Positions 8,292 through 15,834 of a DNA stretch of 26,766 nt are shown piece after piece (positions within the stretch are counted from its first letter, which is position 1; the number at the start of each line of letters is the position of its first letter). Both the position numbers and the translations under genes were made by a program. Source of the stretch: an uncultured Oscillospiraceae bacterium (GTDB taxonomy: Bacteria; Bacillota; Clostridia; Oscillospirales; Oscillospiraceae); contig CAKTIM010000029.1 of NCBI GenBank assembly GCA_934565795.1, positions 1 to 26,766 of the forward strand, written 5' to 3'. The notes under the pieces were generated by a model that saw only the letters and a program-made list of their open reading frames with translations, ran no database searches and was not told the origin of the DNA.

Positions 8292-9566
8292 GTGTTACAG
8301 ACACTTCGGAATGCATGGAAAATTCCTGAACTCCGTAAAAAGATCATCTTCACACTGTTCATCCTCCTGATTTACCGTGTGGGCAATGTGATCCCCGTTC
8401 CCGGCATCGACGTGGATAATCTGGCTACCTACTTCAACCAGACCCTGTCCAACACCATCCTGGGCCTGTACAATGCAATGTCCGGCTCCGCGTTCTCCCG
8501 CGCTACCGTCTTTGCACTGGGCATTCAGCCCTACATCAACGCCTCCATCATCATCCAGCTGCTGACCATCGCAATTCCCGCGCTGGAGCGGCTGGCCAAG
8601 GATGAGGGCGAGGATGGCAAGAAGAAGATCGCCACCATCACCCGTTACTCCACCGTGGGCCTGGGCCTGCTGATGGGCTGGGCATATTACATGATGCTCA
8701 AGAACTACAGCTCCTCCGGCTTCGCCATCATTCAGGACACCAGCTTCCTGCCGTCGCTGTCCATCATCCTGGCCTTCACCGCCGGCTCCGCCCTGGTGAT
8801 GTGGCTGGGTGAGCAGATCACCGAGTTCGGCATCGGCAACGGTATCTCCATGATCCTGTTTGCCAATATCGTCTCCGGCCTGCCCAGCATGCTGTACAAC
8901 CTGATCAAGATGGCTTGGTGGAAGATTGCCATCGTCCTGGTGGGCATGGTCGCCCTGATCCTGTTCATTGTGTTCATCAATGACGCGGAGCGCCGCATCC
9001 CCATCCAGTACGCCAAGCGCGTTGTGGGCCGTAAGGTCTATGGCGGCCAGAACACCAACCTGCCCATCAAGGTGAGCATGTCCGGCGTTATGCCCGTCAT
9101 CTTCGCTCAGTCCATTTGCTCCCTGCCCGCCACCATCTGCGCCTTCACCGGCACCAACAGCGGCTGGGCCTACAAGAACCTGTGGAGCAATACCAGCGCG
9201 TTCTATGCCATCTGCTACTTCCTGATGATTTTCTTCTTCAGCTGGTTCTACTCCACCATCCAGTATGATCCCATGGAGATCTCCAACAACCTGATGAAGA
9301 ACGGCGGCTTTATCCCCGGCTTCCGCCCCGGTAAGCCCACCGCTCAGTTCATCCAGAAGGTCATCAACAAGATCGTTGTCTTTGGTGCTGTTTACCTGGG
9401 CATCGTCGCCATGCTTCCCATCATCGCGGGCGACCTGATGAGCGGCTTCAGCAGCCTGGCAATCGGCGGTACCTCCGTCATCATCGTCGTGGGCGTTGCC
9501 CTGGAGACGGTGCAGGCGCTGGAGGCACAGATGCTGATGCGTCACTACAAGGGCTTCCTGGATTGA
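8292..9566 (+). CDS. secY: Protein translocase subunit SecY
   Basis: This 424-residue polytopic membrane protein forms the channel of the Sec translocon with SecE and SecG. The start is GTG, immediately after the rplO stop, supported by the embedded Shine-Dalgarno and by the usual N-terminal pattern LRNAWKIPELRKKIIFTLFIL. About ten hydrophobic segments are seen. SecY hallmarks include the first helix with YRVGNVIPVPGID, LGIQPYINASIIIQLL, the cytosolic loop with RRIPIQYAKRVVGRK (about residues 235-250), and the C-terminal end LMRHYKGFLD. The position between L15 and Adk is canonical. Confidence 0.99.
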   Translation: MLQTLRNAWKIPELRKKIIFTLFILLIYRVGNVIPVPGIDVDNLATYFNQTLSNTILGLYNAMSGSAFSRATVFALGIQPYINASIIIQLLTIAIPALERLAKDEGEDGKKKIATITRYSTVGLGLLMGWAYYMMLKNYSSSGFAIIQDTSFLPSLSIILAFTAGSALVMWLGEQITEFGIGNGISMILFANIVSGLPSMLYNLIKMAWWKIAIVLVGMVALILFIVFINDAERRIPIQYAKRVVGRKVYGGQNTNLPIKVSMSGVMPVIFAQSICSLPATICAFTGTNSGWAYKNLWSNTSAFYAICYFLMIFFFSWFYSTIQYDPMEISNNLMKNGGFIPGFRPGKPTAQFIQKVINKIVVFGAVYLGIVAMLPIIAGDLMSGFSSLAIGGTSVIIVVGVALETVQALEAQMLMRHYKGFLD

Positions 9567-9585
9567 TCGGGGAGGATTTGGCAGG

Positions 9586-10224
9586 ATGAATCTCATTCTA
9601 CTGGGCGCTCCCGGCGCCGGAAAGGGGACTCAAGCTGAGCTGCTTGTTCACAAGCTCTCTATCCCCGCCATTTCTACCGGGAATATGCTCCGCGAGGCCA
9701 TTGCCGAAGGCACCGAGCTGGGCATGAAAGCAAAATCCTACATGGACGGCGGCAACCTGGTTCCCGACGAGCTGATTCTCGGCATCGTCGCCGACCGGGT
9801 GGCCCAGCCCGACTGCGCTGGCGGCTTCATTCTGGACGGCGTGCCCCGCACGCTGGCCCAGGCGGAGGCCCTGGAGGCAAAGGGCGTCAAGATCGACTAT
9901 GTAGTGGACATCGAGGTGCCCGACAGCGAGATCGAGGGCCGCATGACCGGCCGCAGAGTTTGCGGCCACTGCGGCGCCAGCTATCACGTTGTCGCCCATC
10001 CTCCCAAGATCGACGGCATCTGCGACGAGTGCGGCGGCGAGCTGGTCATCCGCAAGGACGACGCGCCCGAGACCGTGCGCAACCGCCTGAAGGTCTACCA
10101 CAGCACGACAGAGGTTCTGAAGGACTTCTATGGCAAGCTGGGCCGGCTGGTCAAGGTGGATGGATGCCAGTCCATCGAAAAGGCGAACGAGGATATCCTC
10201 GTTGCGATAGGGGCAAAGGTATGA
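9586..10224 (+). CDS. adk: Adenylate kinase, zinc-lid type
   Basis: This 212-residue cytosolic enzyme interconverts ATP + AMP and 2 ADP. The P-loop GAPGAGKGT is at residues 7-15. The AMP-binding region contains STGNMLREA, and the conserved GFILDGVPRT block follows. The long LID carries four Cys, C126, C129, C146 and C149 (CGHC and CDEC), the structural Zn site found in many Gram-positive adenylate kinases. The TGA overlaps the map start as ATGA, so the two genes are probably coupled. Confidence 0.99.
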   Translation: MNLILLGAPGAGKGTQAELLVHKLSIPAISTGNMLREAIAEGTELGMKAKSYMDGGNLVPDELILGIVADRVAQPDCAGGFILDGVPRTLAQAEALEAKGVKIDYVVDIEVPDSEIEGRMTGRRVCGHCGASYHVVAHPPKIDGICDECGGELVIRKDDAPETVRNRLKVYHSTTEVLKDFYGKLGRLVKVDGCQSIEKANEDILVAIGAKV

Positions 10225-10976
10225 TCTCAATCAAAAATGAACGAGAGCTTTCCTGTATGCGCCAGGCTTGTAAAATTACCGCGGCAGCCCGTGCCTTGGC
10301 AGGGGAATTGGTAAAACCCGGCGTTTCCACGAAAGCAATAGATCGGGCCGTGCACGATTATATCGTCAGTCAGGGCGCAAAACCGTCGTTCCTGAACTAC
10401 AACGGCTTCCCTGCAAGTGCCTGCATCAGCGTCAACAATGTGATTATCCACGGAATTCCGGGTGGCTACATCCTGAAGGAAGGGGATATCGTATCCGTGG
10501 ACGTGGGTGCGTTCTATAAGGGATTTCATGGCGATTGTGCCGCTACCTATGCCTGTGGTGCCATCAGCACCGAAGCCCAGAGGCTTATTGATGTAACGAA
10601 GCAGTCCTTCTTTGAGGGAATCAAATTCGCTACAAAGGGCAATCGGGTGCAAGATATCTCCCATGCAGTCCAGACGTATGTGGAGTCTAACGGTTTTGCA
10701 GTTGTGCGGGACTTCGTGGGTCACGGCGTAGGCCGGCAGCTGCATGAGGAGCCGGAGGTGCCCAACTATGGCGCACCCGGCCGTGGCCCCAGGCTTTTGC
10801 CTGGCATGACCATCGCGGTAGAGCCAATGGTGAACGTCGGAACCTATCAGGTGAAGGTGCTCTCCGATGGCTGGACAACGGTGACCGCCGACGGCAAGCT
10901 GGCTGCTCACTATGAAAATACTGTACTCATCACCGACGGCGAGCCGGAAATACTCACCGTCACCGAAGGACTTTGA
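10221..10976 (+). CDS. map: Methionine aminopeptidase, type 1a
   Basis: The ATG at 10221 overlaps the adk stop by four bases and gives 251 residues. The enzyme removes the initiator Met from nascent proteins. All five expected metal ligands are visible: D94, D105, H168, E201 and E232. No N-terminal zinc-finger extension is present, hence type 1a. The open frame extends upstream to 9960 inside adk, but that part does not look like Map. Codon use is less biased than in the ribosomal genes, with more AAA, GTA and AAT. Confidence 0.98.
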   Translation: MISIKNERELSCMRQACKITAAARALAGELVKPGVSTKAIDRAVHDYIVSQGAKPSFLNYNGFPASACISVNNVIIHGIPGGYILKEGDIVSVDVGAFYKGFHGDCAATYACGAISTEAQRLIDVTKQSFFEGIKFATKGNRVQDISHAVQTYVESNGFAVVRDFVGHGVGRQLHEEPEVPNYGAPGRGPRLLPGMTIAVEPMVNVGTYQVKVLSDGWTTVTADGKLAAHYENTVLITDGEPEILTVTEGL

Positions 10977-10979
10977 TCT

Positions 10980-11282
10980 ATGGATCCAGAGAACTCGGGA
11001 TTTCAAATCTCGGATGTGGTGGTTTCCCTGCGGGGCCGCGACCAGGGCGAGTGGTTCTACGTCATTGGTCAGCAGGAGGATTTCCTCCTGCTTGCCAACG
11101 GCAAGAACCGAACGCTGGAGGCTCCGAAGCGGAAGAAGCAAAAGCACGTAGAGAAAGTACTTCGATCTGAGACCAGAGTTGCCGCGAAATTGCTTTCCGG
11201 CGACAAAGTGCTCAACGGCGAATTACGAAGAGACCTGGCCTTTTTAAGCCGGGGGATGCAAGCACACAACCTAGGAGGTTAA
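10980..11282 (+). CDS. KOW-domain RNA-binding protein (L14e/L27e-like)
   Basis: This 100-residue protein starts 3 bases after the map stop. Residues about 8-45 ([20 protein letters not shown]...) fit a KOW/SH3-like beta barrel as in archaeal and eukaryotic L14e-type proteins. A basic stretch [14 protein letters not shown] follows at about 48-61, which would suit RNA contact. Proteins of this type are commonly annotated between map and infA in Clostridia; the exact role is not known to me. The Shine-Dalgarno of infA (AGGAGG, 11273-11278) lies inside its last codons, so translation of the two is probably linked. Confidence 0.85.
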   Translation: MDPENSGFQISDVVVSLRGRDQGEWFYVIGQQEDFLLLANGKNRTLEAPKRKKQKHVEKVLRSETRVAAKLLSGDKVLNGELRRDLAFLSRGMQAHNLGG

Positions 11283-11289
11283 TGACTTG
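11273..11289 (+). promoter_or_regulatory. infA start region: AGGAGG, decoy ATG and TTG start
   Basis: AGGAGG at 11273-11278 is followed by an out-of-frame ATG at 11282 (3-base spacing) and the in-frame TTG at 11287 (8-base spacing). The ATG opens only an 8-codon frame, MTWLRKTT, ending at 11308. Spacing and homology favour the TTG. Confidence 0.65.
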
Positions 11290-11508
11290 GCTGCGAAAGA
11301 CGACGTAATCGAACTTGAGGGCATCGTAACTGATGCACTGCCCAATGCAATGTTCAAGGTTGACATCGGCAATGGACACAGCATTCTGGCACACATTTCC
11401 GGCAGGCTCCGAATGAATTTCATTAAGATCTTGCCCGGTGACAAGGTAACCGTTCAAATGTCTCCGTATGATCTGACCCAGGGCCGGATCACCTGGAGAA
11501 GCAAGTAA
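11287..11508 (+). CDS. infA: Translation initiation factor IF-1
   Basis: This 73-residue OB-fold protein contains the IF-1 hallmarks [39 protein letters not shown] and [13 protein letters not shown]. It binds the 30S A site and assists IF2 and IF3. The start is TTG at 11287, because the conserved MAAKDDVIE start requires it and no in-frame ATG precedes that block. The rare start codon may tune output relative to its neighbours. Confidence 0.98.
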   Translation: MAAKDDVIELEGIVTDALPNAMFKVDIGNGHSILAHISGRLRMNFIKILPGDKVTVQMSPYDLTQGRITWRSK

Positions 11509-11546
11509 TACAAGAGAATCAATTTCTCATATGGAGGTTAAACAGT

Positions 11547-11660
11547 ATGAAGGTAAGACCGTCCGTTAAACCCATGTGCGAAAAATGCAAGATCATCAAG
11601 CGCAAGGGTCGCGTAATGGTAATTTGCGAAAACCCCAAGCATAAGCAGAGACAAGGCTAA
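11547..11660 (+). CDS. rpmJ: 50S ribosomal protein L36, zinc form
   Basis: A 38-codon frame starts at ATG 11547 after TGGAGG and encodes a 37-residue L36. Residues begin [15 protein letters not shown], and the Zn ligands C11, C14, C27 and H32 are all present, so this is the zinc (C+) form. L36 is among the last proteins added to the 50S subunit. A small GAGAA/TTCTC hairpin (11514-11528) lies in the gap after infA. Its place between infA and rpsM is canonical. Confidence 0.98.
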   Translation: MKVRPSVKPMCEKCKIIKRKGRVMVICENPKHKQRQG

Positions 11661-11679
11661 TAGGAGGTGCTGAGAAGTT

Positions 11680-12048
11680 ATGGCACGTATTTCTGGTATT
11701 GATCTTCCCCGCGACAAGCGGATCGAAGTGGCTCTGACCTATATCTACGGCATTGGCCCCGCCCGTGCGGCTCAGGTTCTCAAGACCACTGGTATCGACC
11801 CCGATACCCGCGTCAAGGATCTGACCGACGATCAGGAGGCCCAGCTGCGTGAGGCCATTGAGCATCACTATCTCATCGAGGGCGACCTGCGCCGTGAGAC
11901 CGCGATGAACATCAAGCGGCTGTCCGAAATCGGCTGCTACCGCGGCCTGCGTCATCGCCGTGGCCTGCCTGTCCACGGTCAGCGCACCAAGACCAACGCC
12001 CGTACCCGCAAGGGCCCCAAGAAGACCATTGCGAACAAGAAGAAGTAA
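11680..12048 (+). CDS. rpsM: 30S ribosomal protein S13
   Basis: This 122-residue protein begins [19 protein letters not shown], has the helix-turn segment [10 protein letters not shown], and ends in the signature [19 protein letters not shown] with a Lys-rich tail that reaches towards P-site tRNA. S13 forms intersubunit bridges in the 30S head with S19. The TAA runs into GGAGG for rpsK. Confidence 0.98.
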   Translation: MARISGIDLPRDKRIEVALTYIYGIGPARAAQVLKTTGIDPDTRVKDLTDDQEAQLREAIEHHYLIEGDLRRETAMNIKRLSEIGCYRGLRHRRGLPVHGQRTKTNARTRKGPKKTIANKKK

Positions 12049-12063
12049 GGAGGGATATGTACA

Positions 12064-12462
12064 ATGGCTGCTAAAACTGCTAAGAAAGTCGTCAAGCGCC
12101 GTCGCGAGCGCAAAGTAGTAGAGAAGGGTGCGGCACATATCCGCTCCTCCTTTAACAACACCATGGTGACCATCACCGACTTGGATGGCAACGCCCTTTC
12201 CTGGGCCTCCTCTGGCGGACTGGGCTTCCGTGGCTCCCGTAAGTCCACCCCCTATGCCGCTCAGACTGCTGCTGAGACCGCTGCAAAGGCTGCGATGGAA
12301 TACGGCCTGAAGACTGTTGAGGTTTATGTGAAAGGCCCCGGCCAGGGACGTGAAGCCGCGATCCGCGCTTTGCAGACTGCCGGCCTGGAAGTCGTTATGA
12401 TTAAGGACGTCACCCCCATTGCTCACAATGGCTGCCGTCCCCCCAAGAGACGTCGTGTCTGA
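12064..12462 (+). CDS. rpsK: 30S ribosomal protein S11
   Basis: This 132-residue protein has a basic N-terminus, then [19 protein letters not shown] and the C-terminal block [17 protein letters not shown], which is nearly invariant in S11. S11 is in the 30S platform near the mRNA exit and the Shine-Dalgarno helix. Length and start are normal. Confidence 0.98.
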   Translation: MAAKTAKKVVKRRRERKVVEKGAAHIRSSFNNTMVTITDLDGNALSWASSGGLGFRGSRKSTPYAAQTAAETAAKAAMEYGLKTVEVYVKGPGQGREAAIRALQTAGLEVVMIKDVTPIAHNGCRPPKRRRV

Positions 12463-12488
12463 TTACGCTATAGGAGGAATTTTGCGTT

Positions 12489-13085
12489 ATGGCTAAAAAT
12501 ATGCAGCCCGTGCTGAAGCGTTGCAGAACGCTGGGCGTTTCTCCTGCCGCAATGGGTTATTCCAAGACTTCCAACAAGAACCCCGGCGGCCAGAGAAGAG
12601 CTAAGAAGTCTGAGTATGCAACTCAGCTGACCGAGAAGCAGAAGGTCAAGTTTGTTTATGGCATCCAGGAGAAGCAGTTCCGTAACTACTACGAGAAGGC
12701 TTCCCGCATGGAAGGCAACACCGGCGAAGAGTTGCTGACCTTCGTGGAGCGCCGCCTGGACAACGTTGTGTACCGTCTGGGCTTTGCTAACTCCCGCCGT
12801 CAGGCCCGTCAGCTGGTCAACCATGGTCATTTCACCGTCAATGGCAACCGCGTCAACATCCCCAGCTACCTGATCAAGGTGGGCGATGTGGTGGCTGTCA
12901 GCGAGAAGAGCGTTTCCAACAACTTCTTCAAGAAGCTGAAGGAAGACGATGCATTTGTTGCTGCTCCCAAGTGGCTGGATCGTGATAAAAACACCCTCCA
13001 GGGCAAGGTTATTGCTATGCCCACCAAGGCCGATATCGACTTTGATATCGCTGTGCACCTCATCGTCGAGTTGTACTCCAAGTAA
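12489..13085 (+). CDS. rpsD: 30S ribosomal protein S4, form without zinc Cys
   Basis: This 198-residue protein contains the S4 RNA-binding domain at about residues 88-150 (ERRLDNVVYRLGFANSRRQA, then HGHFTVNGNRVNIPS). S4 is a primary 16S assembly protein and part of the mRNA entry helicase. The N-terminal region has only one Cys (near residue 13) and lacks the four-Cys cluster of the Zn type. In some Firmicutes S4 represses its own synthesis; a folded gap follows this gene before rpoA. Confidence 0.98.
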   Translation: MAKNMQPVLKRCRTLGVSPAAMGYSKTSNKNPGGQRRAKKSEYATQLTEKQKVKFVYGIQEKQFRNYYEKASRMEGNTGEELLTFVERRLDNVVYRLGFANSRRQARQLVNHGHFTVNGNRVNIPSYLIKVGDVVAVSEKSVSNNFFKKLKEDDAFVAAPKWLDRDKNTLQGKVIAMPTKADIDFDIAVHLIVELYSK

Positions 13086-13089
13086 TAAT

Positions 13090-13138
13090 CTCCCCCCTGT
13101 CTGTCCGCATATCTGCTTGGTGGGGAGTTATCTCCCCA
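13090..13138 (+). promoter_or_regulatory. Competing hairpins between rpsD and rpoA
   Basis: GGGGAG at 13122-13127 can pair with CTCCCC at 13090-13095 (long loop). Alternatively, within TGGGGAG at 13121-13127, it can pair with CTCCCCA at 13132-13138, making a perfect 7-bp stem with a TTAT loop. The arm is shared, so the hairpins exclude each other. No T-run follows, so simple termination is unlikely. The rpoA Shine-Dalgarno lies about 10 bases downstream. Control of rpoA translation or mRNA processing is an inference. Confidence 0.5.
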
Positions 13139-13162
13139 CACCATTAAGGAGGGTTTTGATTC

Positions 13163-14125
13163 ATGGTAGAAATTGAAAAGCCTCGCATCAGCTGCTTTGA
13201 TTCCACTGAGAACATCTCCTACGGCAAGTACGTCGTGGAGCCTCTGGAGCGCGGCTACGGCATGACCCTGGGCAACTCTCTGCGCAGGATCCTGCTGTCC
13301 AGCCTGCCCGGCTATGCAGCCACCTCGGTGAAAATCCAGGGCGTGCAGCATGAGTTCTCCACCATCCCCGGCGTGACCGAGGATGTGACCGAGATCGTGC
13401 TGAATGTCAAGCGGATCACTCCCAAGCTGCACTGCACTGGTGTCAAAACGGTTCACATTGATGCTGTCGGCCCCTGCGAAGTTACAGCCGGCGACATCAA
13501 GGCGGATGCCGAGGTTGAGATCCTCAATCCAGAGCTGCATATCTGCACCCTGGGCGAGGATGCCACTTTCAATATGGAGATCACCATGTCCCAGGGCAGA
13601 GGCTATGTTTCCTCCGATCGGAACAAAACGCCTCAGACCGTGATTGGTGTGATTCCCATCGACTCCATCTATTCCCCTGTTACCAAGGTGAACTACACGG
13701 TGGAGCCGACCCGTGTCGGCGATAAGACCGACTACGATAAGCTGACGCTCGAGGTTTGGACTGATTCCACCATCTCCGCCAAGGACGCCGTGTCCCTGGG
13801 CGCGAAGATTCTCAGCGATCATCTGACGGTGTTTACCAACCTGTCCGATGCCGTGGCCACCAGCTCCACCGTGGTGGAGAAGGCCCCCGATCGCCCGGAT
13901 GCGAAGCTGTCCATGACCATCGATGAACTGGATTTGTCCGTCCGCAGCTTCAACTGCCTGAAGCGCGCCAACATCAACACCGTGGCCGATTTGATCAACA
14001 AGACCGGCGAGGACATGATGCGCGTGCGCAACATGGGCAAGAAATCCCTGGACGAGGTTCAGAAGAAGCTGGAAATGATGGGCCTGTCCCTGGCCAGCGA
14101 AGAAAATACTGGCAGCAACAACTAA
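13163..14125 (+). CDS. rpoA: DNA-directed RNA polymerase subunit alpha
   Basis: This 320-residue protein has a complete N-terminal dimerisation domain (residues about 1-230; [19 protein letters not shown] is the conserved assembly helix). A linker leads to a C-terminal domain (about 255-310) with the helix-hairpin-helix pattern [16 protein letters not shown] and [11 protein letters not shown]. This domain in the family contacts UP elements and activators. It follows rpsD after a 77-base structured gap and is cotranscribed with rplQ. Confidence 0.99.
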   Translation: MVEIEKPRISCFDSTENISYGKYVVEPLERGYGMTLGNSLRRILLSSLPGYAATSVKIQGVQHEFSTIPGVTEDVTEIVLNVKRITPKLHCTGVKTVHIDAVGPCEVTAGDIKADAEVEILNPELHICTLGEDATFNMEITMSQGRGYVSSDRNKTPQTVIGVIPIDSIYSPVTKVNYTVEPTRVGDKTDYDKLTLEVWTDSTISAKDAVSLGAKILSDHLTVFTNLSDAVATSSTVVEKAPDRPDAKLSMTIDELDLSVRSFNCLKRANINTVADLINKTGEDMMRVRNMGKKSLDEVQKKLEMMGLSLASEENTGSNN

Positions 14126-14149
14126 CCTTTTAAGAAGGAGGAAACGTTC

Positions 14150-14491
14150 ATGTTCGGCACTCGTAAGCTGGGTAAGACCAGCGCTCAGAGAAAGGCGCTG
14201 CTGCGTCAGCAGGTCACCGACCTGCTCGACAACGGCAAGATGGAAACCACTTTCTATCGCGCTAAGGAAGTGCAGCCTGTTGTTGAGAAGATGATCACCC
14301 TGGGTAAGAAGGGCAATCTGGCCGCTTACCGCAAGGCTCTGTCATTCATCACCAAAGAGGATGTGGCTCATAAGCTGTTCAAGGAGATCGCTCCCAAGTA
14401 CGCTGACCGCAACGGCGGCTACACCAGAGTGACCCGCACCGGCGAACGCCGCGGCGATGCTGCTGAGATGGCAGTCATCGAGCTGGTGTAA
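14150..14491 (+). CDS. rplQ: 50S ribosomal protein L17
   Basis: This 113-residue protein has the conserved start [22 protein letters not shown], the [15 protein letters not shown] helix and the ending [25 protein letters not shown]17 lies at the tunnel exit region of the 50S subunit. It is the last gene of the ribosomal cluster, with a hairpin terminator 24 bases downstream. The ECF transporter and truA genes that follow rplQ in many Firmicutes are not present here. Confidence 0.98.
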   Translation: MFGTRKLGKTSAQRKALLRQQVTDLLDNGKMETTFYRAKEVQPVVEKMITLGKKGNLAAYRKALSFITKEDVAHKLFKEIAPKYADRNGGYTRVTRTGERRGDAAEMAVIELV

Positions 14492-14515
14492 GCCCGGCTT
14501 CCTGATAAAACTTTT

Positions 14516-14550
14516 CCCCCCTGCTTTCCAAAAGCAGGGGGGATTATCGT
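14516..14550 (+). terminator. Intrinsic-type terminator of the ribosomal operon
   Basis: A 12-bp perfect stem pairs 14516-14527 with 14531-14542 around a 3-base loop (CCCCCCTGCTTT / AAAGCAGGGGGG). The following ATTATCGTT is only weakly T-rich, so termination strength is uncertain. Confidence 0.75.
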
Positions 14551-14563
14551 TCCGCGCGGAACG
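14548..14563. repeat. Perfect 16-bp palindrome
   Basis: CGTTCCGCGCGGAACG is fully self-complementary and lies just after the rplQ terminator, about 57 bases before a -35 box. It could be a dimeric regulator site or part of the terminator region. A second inverted repeat, GCCGT-GG-ACGGC, follows at 14568-14579. Confidence 0.55.
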
Positions 14564-14619
14564 ACTTGCCGTGGACGGCAGCGCACCGTATTTGAAATAT
14601 TAAGAATCTTATAAAAAGC

Positions 14620-14648
14620 TTGAAAATCAGATGCATCGGTGGTAAAAT
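14620..14648 (+). promoter_or_regulatory. Sigma-A-type promoter for the Cys-rich secreted protein
   Basis: TTGAAA at 14620-14625, a 17-base spacer and TAAAAT at 14643-14648 match the housekeeping promoter consensus at 5/6 and 5/6. The inferred start near 14655 leaves a leader of about 110 bases before the ATG at 14767. The leader holds a GC-rich 8-bp hairpin, 14675-14682 with 14686-14693, plus smaller self-complementary GGCC pairs. Confidence 0.7.
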
Positions 14649-14766
14649 ATAGCATAGGGAAAGGATCCCTGATGCCCGCCGCGCAGCGGCGGGGCGGCCC
14701 CCGGTGGCCCTCCCTGCGTGAGCACTGAAAGACCCGAAAGGGGACAACATAAAAGGAGGATGCAAA

Positions 14767-15666
14767 ATGAAAAACATGATGAAGCGCCTGCTTTCTGCAA
14801 TGCTGGCGGCTCTGCTGGTCGTCACACTCTGCGGGGCAGCAATGGCGACGGAGTTTGATCCTGACAAGGAGGTCGACCCCGACGAAAATCCCAGCCCCTG
14901 CGCGGAATGCAATGAAAAGGGCCTGGAATACAAGAGCATGAGCGCTACAAACAAGTGGTTCCCGCTAGATGCGGCAAGGTGCGCACGCATCTATCTCTGC
15001 AACAATGGTCACGCCATCCTGCGGGATGCGGCGCCCCATGCCTTTGAGGCCAAGGTAGTGGACGCCACTTGCAGCGCAGAGGGCTACACCCTGCACACCT
15101 GCAAGCTGTGCAAGTACGAGTACAAGGACAATATTGTCAAGCAGCTGTCCCACTGGTATGATGTCTGGAATCCTGTGGGCGGCGAGAAGATGAGTGCTCC
15201 CTGCAAGCGCCCCGGCTGTGAGTATGTCAAGACCACCGACTGTGTCAAGTGGGACTTTGAGTTGAACGGCGAGAGCTATTATGTCTGCCCTGTGTGCGGC
15301 GAAACCAACGACGGTACACAGCTGGAGCTGGTGGAAAAGACCACCACCAAGCCCATCACCGGCTGGACGCCGGAGGGCGACCTGGTGCTGCGGGTAGGCG
15401 AGCTGAGCAACGGCGAGAAGATCATGAGCGTTGGCTTTGAGTTCGACGCCCGCCTGGTGCTGGATACCGGCAAGACCGACTTCACCGTCCCCGCCGACGT
15501 ACTGGACGGCTACAAGCTGATGCTGCTGGATGCCGATGGAAATGAGACCGAGCTGGAGGTCGACAGCAAGGCCAGCGGTGCCACCTTCACCCTGGACTTC
15601 ACCGCCCCCAAGTGGGAGGATCGTCCCCTCGTCTTCATCCTGCACCTGGTTCCCGTTGCAGCGTAA
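14767..15666 (+). CDS. Secreted cysteine-rich protein of unknown function
   Basis: This 299-residue protein is not a named family to me. Residues 1-27 form a Sec signal peptide (MKNMMKRLLSAMLAALLVVT... AMA cleavage). Cys22 lies within it, but the residues before it do not fit a lipobox. The mature part has 12 Cys (45, 48, 72, 78, 102, 112, 115, 146, 151, 159, 174, 177) including three CxxC pairs. Residues about 91-129 resemble a module common in clostridial surface proteins: His, VVDATC, G-Y, then CxxC. Residues about 200-299 have no Cys and look beta-rich. No LPXTG or C-terminal membrane anchor is seen, so release is likely. It has its own promoter and terminator. Zn binding or disulfides are both possible. 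Confidence 0.85.
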   Translation: MKNMMKRLLSAMLAALLVVTLCGAAMATEFDPDKEVDPDENPSPCAECNEKGLEYKSMSATNKWFPLDAARCARIYLCNNGHAILRDAAPHAFEAKVVDATCSAEGYTLHTCKLCKYEYKDNIVKQLSHWYDVWNPVGGEKMSAPCKRPGCEYVKTTDCVKWDFELNGESYYVCPVCGETNDGTQLELVEKTTTKPITGWTPEGDLVLRVGELSNGEKIMSVGFEFDARLVLDTGKTDFTVPADVLDGYKLMLLDADGNETELEVDSKASGATFTLDFTAPKWEDRPLVFILHLVPVAA

Positions 15667-15732
15667 GCAAAATAACAGGCTCCGCCGTCTCTATTACGCA
15701 GACAGCTGAGAGATCAAAAAACAAATAAGGGT

Positions 15733-15767
15733 AGGAGGGCAGCAACCATGCTGTCCTCTCCTTTTTT
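15733..15767 (+). terminator. Intrinsic terminator after the Cys-rich protein gene
   Basis: A stem pairs 15733-15739 with 15756-15762 and 15740-15744 with 15749-15753, with a 2-base bulge at 15754-15755 and a short ACCA loop. It is followed by TTTTTT. It lies 66 bases after the stop codon. Confidence 0.8.
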
Positions 15768-15792
15768 GTTGCAAATTGCCGGAAAATAAGGT

Positions 15793-15820
15793 GTATTGCC
15801 CACGAAAATCTGTGGGATAC
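15793..15820. repeat. Inverted repeat upstream of the typA -35 box
   Basis: GTAT-TG-CCCAC pairs with GTGGG-ATAC around an 8-base AT-rich loop (GAAAATCT). It ends 14 bases before the -35 of the typA promoter, so an upstream operator is possible. Nothing else is seen in 15768-15834. Confidence 0.4.
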
Positions 15821-15834
15821 TTTTACAAAAAATA

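Noticed and set aside
8295..9596. 433-codon minus-strand open frame opposite secY
   Set aside because: SecY is unambiguous, and the antisense product is a His/Asp/Gly-rich artefact.
9960..10220. Upstream extension of the map frame into adk
   Set aside because: The extra ~87 residues are an Arg-rich out-of-frame reading of adk. The ATG at 10221 gives a standard Map.
11514..11528. Hairpin between infA and rpmJ as a terminator
   Set aside because: Only five base pairs, AT-rich and without a T-run; rpmJ follows at once.
14838..14850. Possible lipobox around Cys22 of the secreted protein
   Set aside because: Leu precedes the Cys where Gly, Ala or Ser is expected, and an AMA cleavage site for signal peptidase I follows.
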